Positions 1 through 13,499 of a stretch of DNA of 64,000 nt are shown here, piece after piece. The stretch is taken from positions 25,225,504 through 25,289,503 of the forward strand of contig NC_066847.1 of assembly GCF_001640805.2 (NCBI RefSeq), given 5' to 3'. The notes beneath the pieces are model-generated. The model was not told where the DNA came from and did no database searches. It saw nothing but the letters and a program-made list of their open reading frames with translations. The DNA is from Lates calcarifer. Its lineage: Eukaryota; Chordata; Actinopteri; Centropomidae. The position numbers and the translations under genes were made by a program. How positions within the stretch are numbered: the first letter of the stretch is position 1; each line of letters opens with the position of its first letter.

Positions 1-941
1 AGTTACAGCCACAGTTCTCATGAACCATACAGTGCACTTTACAATACATTTTTGCCCACTCCTCCACAACATGAAGAGCTGGACAGCAATTCTAGTCTAC
101 TAATAATAAGCACAATCTTTCCTTTTGCTCTAAGCAAAGCAGGTACTGCCTCCTGATTAGCAGCTGTAACCAGTAATGTGGACTTTTCAAGGATAAGAAT
201 AATGACTTACATATAATAATAATGACAGACACAATTATTATTGAAAAATAGAGATGGCTTGCATGTGCCTTGCAAACAAACTAACTGCCTTTACAGTACA
301 TGATTCTCAATTGATTTCCATCCTCAATGCAGTAAAGTATTGGTTTGGTAAAGAACTGTGGGCAGTGGGGGTGGGGGTAAAGGATGTTTTGCAGTAGTGT
401 CAATGTGTTACTGGAACAAGCGTAAGAACAGATAAAAATAAAAACCCAGAGTAAAACTGTTAATTGGTCAGTTTTGAACAGTCCCCAAAAATCTGTTTGT
501 CCTTAAAACATATGTGATGAAACAATCATTATGCTGAAGTACTGAAGTTCAATAGGCCACCCATGAATTGCAACCATAACCAGAAGTTGAAACAAAGTTG
601 AAACAAAAGGAACACTTTGTAGAGAAAGACAAAAGTATAACTTACTCACTGTATACCACAGAGCTTTACTCTATTTTTTATAAGCTGAATTGTGCATTCA
701 CAGCAGTTTGTAAAGTCCCGCATTCGCAAACCTATTGACTGGACTTCATGTTCATATAGGTACTCAAGCATAGTGCTGCATTTTGGAGGCTATGCTTTAT
801 TTATCACACTTGATTTCTCCTTGTCCTCACCACAATCATGTTCTTGCTTACGCTTTTGTAATTGCAACCATGTCAAGATCAACCAGTCAAATATACACAT
901 GTGCACAACCATGTGGCATGCATACTTTGTGGGCAGACAAT

Positions 942-968
942 CACACACACACACACACACACACACAC
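942..968. repeat. (CA)13 microsatellite; only feature in 1-2100
   Basis: The only clear element in the first 2.1 kb. The rest of 1-2129 is AT-rich, without coding or regulatory content that I can support. Confidence 0.95.
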
Positions 969-2129
969 CATTCAACTTCTTATTTTAATTTGGGTGTGGA
1001 GCATGTAGTCAAAGTGCCCTGTGGGCTGACCATATCAGGTCGTGACATTTGCATTTGACAGGAATCACATCAGACAGGGTTAATACTGGAGAGAATGGAG
1101 GGATAGAAAAAAAAGGAAGAAAAAAAATAGTGGAAAAGGTTTCCCCCATTCCTCCCACATCCCCTTCCCTCGCTCTCTCCCCCACTTCAATCCCATAGCT
1201 GAGGTGCTTAAATTAAAAAGGAAGAAATGCAATTTAAAGACATGGGGTAAACAATCACAAAACACTTGTTTCTGGAGGAGACACAATTTCCTGGTGCCTT
1301 GTCCAATTTCTTATGGCCTGGAGGGCTGCCGCATGCGTTTTAACACCTGGTTCTACACCGCTGATTAAAATTGTAATGCCAGTGTTGAATCAATCCATAT
1401 GACATTTTGGAAATACACAAGTATCAGGACATTTTATATAGACAGCATTTTTTCCCCCATTGTTTTCATTTGAAACATAAAGGTGCAAGGTGGTGACTTG
1501 CACAGGGTGTCATTACTATGCCTTCCAACTGTTTGAAGAGAAAAAAGGAAGTTTCAATATCCTAAACAAGTATAAATATGTCGCTATCATTGTTCTACAT
1601 AGTACTTACTCAACATGTACAGTGAATAACCGAAAATGAGAAAGTAATCAGTATATTTATGTGGTTTTGTTTACATTACTGTGGCAATCATCATTAAATG
1701 ATAAGATTTCATGCTTTTCCTCATAAACAATAGAAGTCAGAGCAGGATTAGATGTACTTCAACTCTGAAGGGGGCATGTGAACGATGGCTACCTTCTTGG
1801 GTGACTATCATCACTCTCAATATGCTTTTATACCCAAAATTAAAACAGCTTCTGGGACTTTTTGAAGACCAGTTGTGTCTTGCTGAAATAAAGGAGGCAC
1901 TGCATAGAGAGAGAGACACACAGCAGATCAGTGCAGAGAGTAGAAGCAGACAGTCAGAGGCCCCCGATGAGCATTGAATGAATTCAAGAGCAAAAATACA
2001 AATGAGAATGATCATTTTACAGTGAGTGAAGGGGAAAGGGAGGAGAGAGAATGAGAACAAGAGAGAGAATGTCCAGATTTTTGTACCACCATTTGTACCA
2101 GTAGACCCCCTCAGGCCAAACATCTGAGG

Positions 2130-3160
2130 CAGAGTGACAGACGGACCGTTGTTTGCTTCACACCACAGTAATGTTTTACCAGCCCCTGCGCCCATGTCAA
2201 TCAATGGCCGGCATGTTCCAAAACATATTCAACACACAAAGAGAACACTTTGGCTCGAGGAAATGGATTGTGCGCAAGATTGGCAGGGGACTCTCTGGAT
2301 GTGTCAATCACCAAAGGCCCTTTGTTTTACCCCTGTCCCAAGCTTCGGGAACAAAGACGTTTCCTTTTGTTTCGTTTGTCTTTGTATGCCTCATAAACAC
2401 ATGAATTTTCTGTTTTAAATTTGGACTGAGGAGAAAAAGAGACTTTTTTTTCTGAGATGAAACAAAAGTATAATGCCGTAGATTTATCCTAGGGAGGGGG
2501 ATTTTGTCGAAAGTCTACAGGTGAGAGTGGGATTCACAGTAGTCACATCTGTGCTGCATGCTTCTGTGAAAGTGCTAATCTACATGATTCATGATATGCT
2601 GATGACGAGTAGGATGAGGATGAGGATGAGAGGGGTAGGGGGGATGGGGGGGGGTGGGGTGGGAAGGCAGTCAGATTGTAAGCATTTGAAACCACAATTT
2701 CACACAACGGACAACTGAAATCTGAGAGAGCTGCCGGCCCCCATCCCTGGCATCAAATCTAAGCGGCTTCTCTCCGTTTTTTTTTTTTTCCTTCTCATCT
2801 CTCTCTTCCCGTTCTCTTGTCCTTTCTTCCTGTCTGGCCTCTCCAGGTGCCGTGCTATCTCGCAGCTAACACAGGCATCCATGAGCCATGTACATCCACA
2901 GCCCTTTGAAAGCGGAAGCCACTTTTGCCGCTCGTCTTGGAAAGCGCCTTCCATCGTCCTCTTGTGTTCCTCGGGGGAAGATGAAGGGGGCTCCTGCAAG
3001 AGGAGCGGGTTTTGTAACCAAAGCCACATGTTGGGCAGGACAGCCAGTTGTAAGACAAGAAAGATCTTTGTGGTGAACACAAGTGCTTGGCTGTCCTCTC
3101 GCATGCCTGTCTGTCAGCATTGCTTTGCCGACTGGACACCTGTACAACTGTAATTTTACA
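2130..3160. promoter_or_regulatory. candidate conserved blocks with duplicated PBX-type site
   Basis: Block 2130-2350 contains GTCAATCA twice (2196-2203 and 2303-2310), which reads TGATTGAC on the other strand, a PBX-type site. Block 2720-3160 is complex and CpG-containing, with TGAAAGCGGAAGCC (about 2907) and CATGAGCCATG (2880). Several overlapping frames of 60-134 codons are open here on both strands; none has a recognisable domain. Confidence 0.36.
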
Positions 3161-3727
3161 CAAGCAAAAACAAAGTCATGCTACACAGGGAGATGGTGGG
3201 GGGTGGGGGGAGTGGGGAGGGTGGATTATACAGGCCTGTGTTTGTGTGTGTGTTTTCTTTGTGAAGAATTCCATAAGTGGTGCTGAGTGCCCTCTTCTGA
3301 AGGGTAATGTTTGATGGGGAAAATCATCACCCTCCATCTCAAAAGCGTCAGCCTCTCACGAGGTGGGACCGATACACTGAACAAATGAATGTGACACCTG
3401 ATTCTGGACACTGAAAAATGTTGCTGGAATATTCAAGAGTTGGCCTTCGACCTTGAGAGAAAGCTGGGCCATGACTGGTCACTGTGAGTGACCGAATGGC
3501 TGAAAATCTGGGGTTTTCAACATGGTTTCATCTTCTCCTTGTAAGCTTCGCATTCAGAGAGAGTGAAACATGAAATAAACAAGAAGGAGGGACAATAAAT
3601 AGAGATGCAACACAAGCCTATTTGGGGATGAAAGGGGAGGTCATAGCTTTGGAATGTGACTGGGTGATAGAGAGCAGGAAGAGGAAACAGATAAACTCTT
3701 GCAATGCAGCCCTTGCACACACGTGCA

Positions 3728-3881
3728 CGCACACACACACACACACACAATACAGATACATGCACCCCGCTGTGCTATCATCAAGGGTCGAGTGTTAGTT
3801 GACAGAAACCACCGATCTGCCTCAGTGCTAAAACCTTGATAAGGCACTAGGACATCTGTGACCTGTGTCAGTGTTTGTATT

Positions 3882-3903
<22 letters not shown>
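3728..3903. repeat. CA tract (3728-3749) and GT tract (3882-3903)
   Basis: Two dinucleotide tracts in opposite orientation, 130 bp apart. They could fold on each other; no other significance seen. 3160-4520 otherwise shows nothing I can annotate. Confidence 0.9.
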
Positions 3904-3914
<11 letters not shown>

Positions 3915-4523
3915 ATGAGAGTGAGAGAAAGGCTTTGCTTTAGAGGACAAAACATTGGTGTCTCTTTTCTTTTTATTATCCTAAGATTTCTCCCATACTT
4001 GGAAAGATTTCACAATGCTCACCAGACTATCATGATACACTGGTTGAGAACCAGACCTTTCCACTCGCATCACTCTGGCTTCTGAGGTATAAAACAACAC
4101 TACCGACATCATAGTGTGGCAGGTGTTATGCTTCATAATTTAGTAGGAATAATCCATTATGTATATGATTTGGCTTAAACGATACTCACTAAAAGGCACA
4201 CCCATCACTTCAGTGGTCCACATCTTATGTGTGAGCTGCTCTCAGACGAAGACCATAAAGTAGACTTTGCTTTGAAATTTGTCATTGCCCCACATTTGGT
4301 TTGTGTTTGCCAAATAGTCAACAAACAGAAGTTGAAGCCCCTGAGATTAAGATTGGAAGATAGCTTTACATTTTATGGTAGATTTCATGTTTTGGAGCAG
4401 TTTGATGTACTGCAGTTCACAGTAGAGGATTTTCAAGGATAAAACGCAGATTCATTTTATGAACCGACAAAGTCAAGTTCCTAATGTATAGACAGTGAAC
4501 CAGTAGCATCTCACATCAGAGTC

Positions 4524-4853
4524 AAAGGAAAAGTTTGACATTTTTCAAAATGTGCTAATTTTCTTTCTTGCTGAGTTAGATTAGAGGATTGATAGTACTC
4601 TCATGTATGTAAGACATAGTTAGCTTATCTTAGCACAAAGACTGGAAGCACATTTATTTAATCCACACAAAAATATGTGTATAAACAACATGACAGGGTG
4701 CTGTGATAGGCTATGTGCCATACTATTTCTTCATCAGTTATGGGACTCCAGAAAGTTACTGAGGCAGGATAGTGCCATGAAATACCATGAAAGTGGTTTT
4801 GATTCTACTCAAGAGAGGAAAGAAGTGTTTAAGTGTTTGAACTATTCCTTTAA
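4524..4853. mobile_element. MITE-like non-autonomous element, copy A
   Basis: The ends carry imperfect terminal inverted repeats: AAAGGAAAAGTTTGACA on the left and AAAGGAATAGTTCAAAC read inward from the right. The inside contains TTTCTTGCTGAGTTAGATTA..., TTAGCACAAAGACTGGAAG and ...CTATTTCTTCATCAG. These resemble a dispersed repeat I recognise as widespread in fish genomes. No transposase is present. Together with the copy at 14162-14612 it shows the family is present more than once in this window. Confidence 0.65.
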
Positions 4854-4978
4854 ATAAATGAGTGTCAACAAATTCTGTTCCATTCTGAAAATCTATGACT
4901 TGGCGTCACTTTGCCATGGACGTCCTGGACCCTTGTCATGTGTGATCCACAAGTTTCTTGTAAAGTGATAGAGAAGTG

Positions 4979-5078
<100 letters not shown>

Positions 5079-7884
5079 GTTACTCAAAAGCAGCACCACA
5101 TCAAAAGAAAGTTTTGGCGCAGTTAGACACATTAGAGGACTGTCATGAACCTGACAGGACAAACATCAAGTAGACAAGACTGGACAGAAAGGGAGAGAGA
5201 GTCAGAGAGGGTTAATTATTTTCTTGACAAGAAGATTGAAACAATGTGGACAAAAACAAAATTACTCCCCTTTGATAGAAACAAGTGGTCAGGATATGCA
5301 AGGATTAAGGGAGGGGCATGGGAAGATGAATTTGCAGTCAGACTGGTGAAAGACCAGCGTCACATTTCTTGAGTCAAATGTTCTTGGTAAGTTTTTTTCT
5401 TAAGGAGATGTCCTTCCATGTCCCCACATCTGTCAACACTGCAACAAATGTTTCTCTTTCTTCTCTCTTTGCCTCTCTCTGCCTCTCTTGTCATCATGTC
5501 CTGCTCTCTGCTGTTTAGTCTAATTGACCATCTATGGTGATGACAAAGGTATCAAAGCAATGGGATTTTGATTTCACGCTCTTTCTTCCTGTTGGACTTT
5601 TCTGTCTCTTTCCCTCGGCCATTTCCTCATCCTCTCCAGGAGATCTTATTAAACTGTCTGTGGTGGTGGTGACAACCTTGAGGTTAGAGATTATGATTAT
5701 AAGAAAGCCAGTTGTTCTCCTCAAACCTGGGAAAATGTGTTTGTAGAATATGAATGAATAAGGGGGAAAAACCAACAAATAAATAAAAAACAATTAATTC
5801 AACAGAGCTTCTCAGCATGACATAACTGGTAAGATGTTTTTTTTTAAAAAACATATTATAGTGTTACTACAGCATTGACCTTCATTACAATGTTGAACAA
5901 TCAGTCTCCTTATTTGTCTTTAAATGTGTGTTTTAATATTCACTTCTGTCAAGTTTGCATTTGCCTTTGCCTCGCAGGCACAATCAAGGTACATTATATG
6001 ATTGATTTGATTTTTATTTTACTATGCAACATATTTTTGTGTGGAGAAAAAAAAGGTTTGTTGTAGGACAGCTGTATGACACAGGCCATAATCCTTCAAC
6101 TGTTAATTCTGCATTAAAAGATGTGATTAAATGTTAAAAAAAAAAAAAAAAAAAAAAGTATTAATGTAACAGAGTCTGAGGACATTTTTCTGGACTGACA
6201 TGGCAGAGTGTTGTTACTTATGGTGAAAAAAAAAATCACCTGCAACAATGTTATATAGAATATGTTAATCTGTTTTTCTAAGTACATGTATATAAATAGA
6301 TACATATCAACTGCTACAAGGTGGAACAAATCATACAGGGTTTTTTTCTTTGTTGCAGTTCTAGCTGTGAGCAAAAGGAGGAGCTCTAGTGATGTACTTT
6401 AGACCACTTGGGAAGATCACTGGGAGGACCAGAAGACAAATATTGTGTCTCTATGTGTGTGTGAACACCTACATTTGCATGAATGCATGTGTTTATGTGT
6501 TACTACTGCATGTACAGTATGCATGGATACAAATATGGACATGCGTTTGTGGATATGATTTTGTTTTTGTTTTTTCCATTAAGGGGTCGAGTTTGGTTTT
6601 ATGCATATGTTTATGCATATTTGTGTTCAATACGTGCATGTAACAAATAATCACTAGTATGGCTACAAGTTAAATGTTGCTTTCTTTCAATCAGAATGAA
6701 AACTAATCTAAATTGCTTGGTTATGCCAGTTTTTCAAAATCACACAATGAACTATTCTGACTTTACTGTATAATGTTAATAATCTTATCAGAAGTATGTC
6801 TCTTGACCTGAGCAAGAAAAGATCAACAATATCAATGCATACATAGCCACACATACATAACAATGGCTTATATACATAGCCACACAAGCAGCAACTAGAA
6901 GCATCAAAGATCCATGGCAGCTGGATTCTCTCAGACCTACAGTACCACATGTTGTCCAAGTTAGTATACAGACTTTAGAGATTGGAAAAAAAAGGTTAGT
7001 TTGGTCAGTAAGTAGAAGTGGTTGTTACAGTGTCACCATTTAGAAAGTCAGGATTGCTTGAGAAGTCAGTAGGATCTGTTAGTTAAGTTAAGCTGCAGCG
7101 TGTCTTTTATTTGAGAATATCTCAAAAGAGAAGAAGGATGATAAAGAAAATGAAGAAAAACAACAGGGCTCCAGAGCATTGCCCTTTGAGCATTAATGAT
7201 GTAAAACAATGTATAAAAATATACAATAGAAAAATACACAGAGAAAGAGGCCAAAGAGTAGAACATGGGGAAGACATTAAAAGCCTGCCAAACTTACATG
7301 ACCTGTCTTATGGTATATGCCTTTACCCACGAAGACAAAATCATGCAATTAACCATCTTTTAAGAAAGTTAAATCAAGGAATAATACAAAATACATTACA
7401 AGTTTAATACAAGTTTCTAAAACTTCTTGTTTGTAATAGTGTTAAAGGTAGGAACATTTTTGTGAAATCTGCATTATGAACTTCAGCTCAGATAAGTGAC
7501 GTGCATTGATATGAGAACTGTATTTGTCCATTCTAAAAGAATTCCATGAAGCGGTTTAACAAAAACAATAAAACAAAGATGTGAAGGTCAGTGTGCATTT
7601 GACACTGGTGACACTCTGGTCCCATGACTTGTAATTATGAGGAAAACGATTATTACTTCAAAACATCTCACAAGTGTTTTGTAAAGAAAAAGTTAAAAAA
7701 AAAAAAAAAAAAAGAGGGATTCTGCAGGGAGGAAGAGAGGACTGTACTGTAGTTTTGAAGAGTAAATGTAATTTTCCACTGCAACTACAATGACATTCAA
7801 CAGCAGAAAGATTATCAAACAGAAACATCCTTTCTTTACATTTAAAACCCAGCTGTCTTACAGTCCTTACATGCTGTTAAAACT
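5079..7884. other. non-coding stretch, nothing recognised
   Basis: AT-rich, with A homopolymers at 6136-6158 and 7695-7713. No coding exon, RNA gene or known repeat seen. Confidence 0.6.
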
Positions 7885-9110
7885 GTCCCAGCACAATGGT
7901 TGACATTGGTCTTGCAGCAAAGAAAACAATGGCCCGACACGCTCCTATCAAACTCTTACTTAAATCCCCCCTTTTACCCCGCTTTCATTCTGTGTCATTC
8001 TGCCTTGTATCTGGCCAGGACTTACAAGTCTCCGGCTGTGACATAAGGGATTCCATGTTGTCCACTCCTAACAGATTACACAAGGACAGAAGACAAAAGG
8101 ACAGCAACACGGCCTGTGCATTTATTTGCCTTGATAAAAAGGGAGGGAGAGAGGGTAAGGGGCTGAGAGGGTGACGGGAGAGGGAGAAAAAAAGAGAGTG
8201 GAAGAGAGAGAGTGAAATAGTTATTTCTGGATATGGATATTTATGGACTCAAGAGCAGAGGGAGGAAAAAAATCCTGAAAGAAAAAGGAGGAAAAGAGGG
8301 GAGAAAAAGGGGGAGCTTTTTACTCTCTCTGGTTATCGCTGGGCCAGGCCGGCATCTTTATTCTACCAGGAGAAAATGCTAATCATCAATCTCAGGCTGC
8401 ATGCTACGTCTCTGTTTAATAGCTGATAGGGAGTCTCCACAGGCTGCTTTGCTTCTTTGTTTAAAATGACATATAATGGGACTGAGCCTTATCAGTGTCT
8501 CAATGCATTCTCTCTCTTTCTCTCAGTCTCACTTTCTCCCTCTCTCTCTCTCACTCTCCCTTTCTCTCTCTCTCTCTCTGGGATTGTGGTCCAGTGTAAA
8601 AGAATAAGGAATAGCAAGCCACGATTGATTTTGAGCCAGGGATAACTTAATCCATCAATTTAACATGAAATGAATATGCAAAAGTGTGTGTGGGGGGGGG
8701 GGGTGTCAGCCAACCTCGTCAACAATGATAAAAGAGGAGGGCAAATAAATGAAAGGGAAGAGAAAGAGAGAGAGAAAAGAGAGAGGGAAAGGAGGAGAGA
8801 AGCATAACGGATGGGGATGGGTTTGGTATTATTAGTTACTACCTACGAAAACCACATTCGCATCTTCAAGGCAGATCCATCACCAGATGTTTTGTTTTCC
8901 ACCATATTTCAAAATGACAGATAAGACGCACCGGAGCCAAATTACAGTCGCAATTCACTGTTGCACACATCGATAAATCACCTAATGAAAACACATCACC
9001 ATTGTAACATCATTTAAGATGAATCAACAGACCTGTAAGGACAACATTCTCAATGCCTTGTACGTACGTAGGACGACTTCAGTACAAGGTCCAGGTCTGC
9101 TGCCGGATAT
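7885..9110. promoter_or_regulatory. group of candidate conserved blocks separated by purine and CT tracts
   Basis: Complex sections at 7885-8130, 8320-8460 and 8825-9110 alternate with GA-rich (8140-8310, 8740-8805) and CT-rich (8510-8580) runs. Sites include GAAAACAATGGCC (SOX-type, about 7922), GCTAATCATCAATC (8379), and CGATAAATCACCTAATG (about 8970). A TACGTACGTA palindrome is at 9061-9070. The alternation of unique blocks and simple tracts recurs elsewhere in the window. Confidence 0.38.
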
Positions 9111-9189
9111 GTTAGTGAAAGATTGTGGTGTTGGTCAGCTACTGAAAAGACAACACTGTTTTAAAGGGAAGGGACACATTGACTGTTTT

Positions 9190-9245
9190 GGTGTTTAACC
9201 AAAACCACCATCTTTCCCTAATCTTAACTAAATTTTAAAGTTACC
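9190..9245. repeat. short dispersed repeat fragment (AACCAAAACC / CCCTAATCTTAA type)
   Basis: Degenerate CCCTAA-like text TTTAACCAAAACCACC then TTTCCCTAATCTTAACTAA. Similar telomere-like degenerate repeats are common in fish genomes. The reverse-oriented relative is at 60520-60582. Confidence 0.4.
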
Positions 9246-10589
9246 CTGTAAAGTTTTTGACCAGTAGTAGTGCTAGAGAGTAATGTTTTTCTGTGTGCAT
9301 ATTCTTGCTAGTAGTTGCATGCTATTTAATTCAAGTTGATGGCAATGAACCAAAAAACACAGCGATGTACGTAAACATGAATGTATACAATTGAAGACTC
9401 AAACCTTTAAGAAAAATCCATTTTGCAAATGTTTTATATTTGTTAAACCTCATGGCTATGCATGGTGTGTTTTGGTGAGTAACACTGAATACAAACAGAA
9501 ACTTTATTTACTCCAAAGGGCATCTTTAAGGGCAGCCCTGAACCTTGCATGGGATCCAGAACCTGTTCTGTGCTTTAGAAATCTGACCATTTATCTTTTT
9601 TTCTCTTTTTTTCAACCTGGTATTCAGCAAGAGTTTTTTGTGATTTTTATGTCACCTTTGGCTACATATAGTTATTGCTTTGATATTATACATTTCCCTA
9701 TGATCTCACAACAGTAATAGTTTGTTGCTACGACTGGGTTGATGGCACACAACACCCCAAATAGCTGTATGATTTCTGTATCTGTTCAGCCATAGTGGCT
9801 TTTGCTACCTATGCTACTATTACAAAAAAAGCTCTTTGTGTTTAAGGTCTACTGTATATATTACAGAGAAACCAGGCTAGCTGTGAAATGCATCACTTCC
9901 TGTGGAGAGAGTGGATTTGAAAGACCAACCTCACACCAGGTTGAAGAATAACATTGTGAAAGCTTTGTACTATCAGCACATTCATTCATATATGTTGGAC
10001 TTACAGTCTTAAACAGATTCAGCTATGAAATAATAATAATAAAATAGTTTGATAAAGGGAGCCATGTTTTGGTAGCCTATGGGGATGATGGAGATACATG
10101 TATTTCTGTGATAGAATCATTATAAAGAATGTAATATATAAACTTTGATATGTCTGGTATTGAACTTAAAGGTTTGATTATTGACTATGTAATCTTAATT
10201 GATGAAAACTGTCTGCTCATTTGATAAAATTAGAAACTGCTGTAGTATACTGATGATGCTTTGATGTATATGGATACTGAATTTGTCTATTTGCCTGTAA
10301 ATGTAAATAGCTGGCTATTAGATTCTATGGTGACTCTAGCTATCCAAAGGTCTAACATGTATTGTGTGCTTCCTGCAATATTGTGGTACTTCAGATGTTT
10401 ATTATAAAACACTTACACTTAGTTAATATCATGTCCCTTTCGATTCTCTCTCGACTAATGGATTTGATAAGTTGATCATCTATTTTGTTTGTCTGGGGCT
10501 TAAAAACCTCTCTTTTCATTCTAGTTACTGGCAGATGCAGGCTGTATTTAAGATCCCAAACTATATCTCACTTTCAAATAACTTAGACT
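9246..10589. other. non-coding stretch, nothing recognised
   Basis: AT-rich with no simple repeats. The 108-codon frame at 9391-9717 (plus) is composed of AT-biased codons without a recognisable domain. Confidence 0.55.
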
Positions 10590-10905
10590 TGAGTGTTGAC
10601 CCTGCCTGAGTAATGACTTTAAATGAAAATCAAATAATCTCGCCAGATATTTCCATTTCCCCACCGTCATGCACTTACAGGTCGCTACTGTTTATGGTGG
10701 TTTCGGGTCAGCTGCTTGTCTGTCACATGATCAGGAAGGAAGAAAAAACATTAACATTGAACAAGGGCTGGAGCAGATGAAAGCTCTCGGCCTGACTGTC
10801 AGTGCTCTGAGGTGATGAGAGATGTCATTACTTATTCATGAGTCCTAAATGCAGAGCAGAGGAGATGGGCATGGCTGACCCTGAATCATAGGGGGTGGGT
10901 TATGG

Positions 10906-10943
<38 letters not shown>

Positions 10944-11060
10944 TGGGGGATATTAGATGAAAGCTCTGTGATTGAATCAAACTCAGTGCGCCAGCTGCGA
11001 TGTTGACTTTATCTACAGGGCCATCTAAGATAAACAAAGAGCATATGCAATCTTTATTTA
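10590..11060. promoter_or_regulatory. candidate conserved element around a GT microsatellite
   Basis: Left block 10590-10880 has GAGTAATGACTTT, CAAATAATCTCGCC (10630) and CCACCGTCATGC. Right block 10960-11060 has GTGATTGAATCAAAC (about 10968) and CATATGCAATC. A (TG)16 tract lies between them at 10911-10942. Confidence 0.35.
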
Positions 11061-12636
11061 TAAAACATGTTCTTTCGTTATGCCCAAGCACTCCAACTTT
11101 TTGACAGAGAGGGTAGAAAGTAGGCAAGGAGAGTTTGGAGAGTGTGTTGTCAGTGGGGTTCTTTAAGGATATATTCAAATTTGATTAGTACTCTTGATAC
11201 ACTACAAGTACACAGAATAGATCTGCTAGTACTTTTAACAGTGTTATTTAAAAACACAACAAAACATTTTTGATTTTTGCTGTTGTACTGTCATGGAACT
11301 GCTACTCTATATGTTATTGTTGGGAATAATGACTGAAGAGTGTGTGATTCAATGAGGACCTGAATTGAAGTTAACCTCTTACTAGACGACCCCACTTTTG
11401 TGCAAAAGTGTTACCCAAAATAAAAATGTTACTGCTCATCAACCCATGTGGGTATAGTCATAACATTTGTCTCAATCAGTCAAGCAATTGCAAACAAACC
11501 TATTCATGCTTTTGGATTTTTTCAAACAAACAACTGAAAATGTGAGGAGTGACTTTTCTGTTCTGTGTGCTAATCTGCTACAAAATGAACAACAGCTGTT
11601 GCAGTAATATGTGGATCCTAAAATGCTTTGCACAGATAGAATGAGGAGACTTAGAGCTTTCAAACTTTTGGTAAAGACAAAAATAAACCTAAAGAGGACC
11701 AAGGCCAAAGTGTGGGATGGTGGGATGATGTGTTTTAAAAGGTTAAAGCAATTCTGCATCTTCATAAAAAGAATTCAAGCCTACCAGTTCTTAAACTGGA
11801 TATGGCAACTATATTTAAAGGCACTCAACTGGCACTAAATGTTGGCACTGGATGTAAATGATGAGGTACAGAACCATCACATAGTTCCTAGATAGATTTG
11901 TTGAATTTAACAGAATTCTTTTTTTGAAATATGCAAAAGAGTCAAACAAATATTTTTGCGTAATTAATCTGCCTTTTGTGCAGCCATTATTATTGATTTA
12001 CTCAATATTTTATTTCCGATGCACTTCTGAGCAGAGACAACTAAAAGTAATAATAATCATAACAAAAACAACAACAAATAAATATATTTTAAAAATCACT
12101 AATATGCATGTTGATGAACAGGTAGAGAATGGGCTATGGTTATACAGGGATATAGATAGAATGTATTTTGCTGTCAAGTAAAAGGATTGCTGCTCATAAA
12201 TACTACATACAAACTGTTTAATGACTTGAAACAGGCTGAATATAGTTTTTCATTCTCTTTGACCAGTGAACATGAGGAGACACCTGTTCATGTTCTCTCC
12301 AGACACTTTGTTTGAACTCTCTACTCCTCCTCCCCTCCTCCTGTTGAGTTAAGTTTCTCTGGAATGCTTTGGATGGGATACTCTGAGTGAACAGCATCTT
12401 CTATAATCCATATCCAGTGATCCAGTGACTCAGTTTTCCGCTGAATACAGCTCCTGTGTGATCAGAGACCTGTACACAGCTGAGGGTGCTACTGTTTCAA
12501 AGCAGCTGGAAATGATCTGTCATCAGTGGGGTGGGGGTAATGGATGGGTATTATGGGTTGTATCTGAAAGCTTAGGATCATCATACACTATTAACACATG
12601 CACACACAGATGCTGTGCTATGTATTTCATTGTAAT
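11061..12636. other. non-coding stretch, nothing recognised
   Basis: AT-rich sequence. No exon, repeat family or site cluster that I can support. Confidence 0.55.
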
Positions 12637-12702
12637 ACCTGAGTAACAACAGGGTTTGGGAACTCAAGCCCTGTTGTTACTCAGGTTACTCAGGTTACTC
12701 AG
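12637..12702. repeat. 18-bp perfect inverted repeat followed by a 9-bp triplication
   Basis: ACCTGAGTAACAACAGGG (12637-12654) is the exact reverse complement of 12669-12686, with a 14-nt spacer whose edges can also pair. The right arm runs into three copies of GTTACTCAG (12676-12702). This suggests a hairpin-templated or slippage event at the arm end. Confidence 0.85.
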
Positions 12703-13499
12703 CTGAACTCTGTTAGCACAAACCAAAAGACAAATTGCCCAAGTGACCTCTGCATAATATCCATGAATGATCACTCTGACTGTTACTACTGTGGCCCTAC
12801 CTAGCCCTCTCAAGTCCAGTGAGCAGTTTGCCTGATTTGATACAGCTGGCCGTGGACTAAAAATGCAAACTTAGTTCCAGGCTTGTAGCTAGACAAATGA
12901 TAGCAGGTAAAAAACAGTGTCGGCACATGTTCCCTACCTGATTTACAGACTCTGCACTCTGTTTTCTATCTACCAGACTCCTGAGCAAACAGGCCAAAGA
13001 GGTTACACTACAGGAAATGAACTCAATATCACATAACCATTCCTTTTTTTGATAGAGGCAGGTGTAAAATATGCACGGCTGGACTCCGTGGGACAACCTC
13101 GCCATGCTATTATTGACTGTTCATTTTTCCCTGCTTGTCATTGATGTATGTGGGCAAAGGAATAAGTAATGCATATGTAACCTATAGCATTTTTAAATAT
13201 ACATTGGCCAAGAAGTAAAAAGCTACCCCAGTGATTTTTCCACAGTCCTTATCTGCATTTGCAGGTTGCCCAGATCCATCAATGTTTATGAAGCCAGGGC
13301 CAGTGTAATTCTAGCACATTTATCCAGCAGGAACACACACACGTGTGTAGACATGCACACGGAAACATACAGACACAAGCTCACACACTTAGTGGGATTT
13401 TTCCATTATGCCATGAATATCTCTGGCATGGCCAGTATGTTTTTCCCCCCTTTTCTTAATATCTAACCCAGACAAAAATCTTGAATTATTTTCAGAGAA
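12703..13499. other. non-coding stretch, nothing recognised
   Basis: AT-rich, with a short CA-rich patch near 13333. No gene. Confidence 0.55.

Noticed and set aside
12637..12686. Hairpin as a microRNA precursor
   Set aside because: The stem is only about 22 bp, the total is about 50 nt, and it is nearly perfect. This fits a simple inverted repeat better than a typical precursor.
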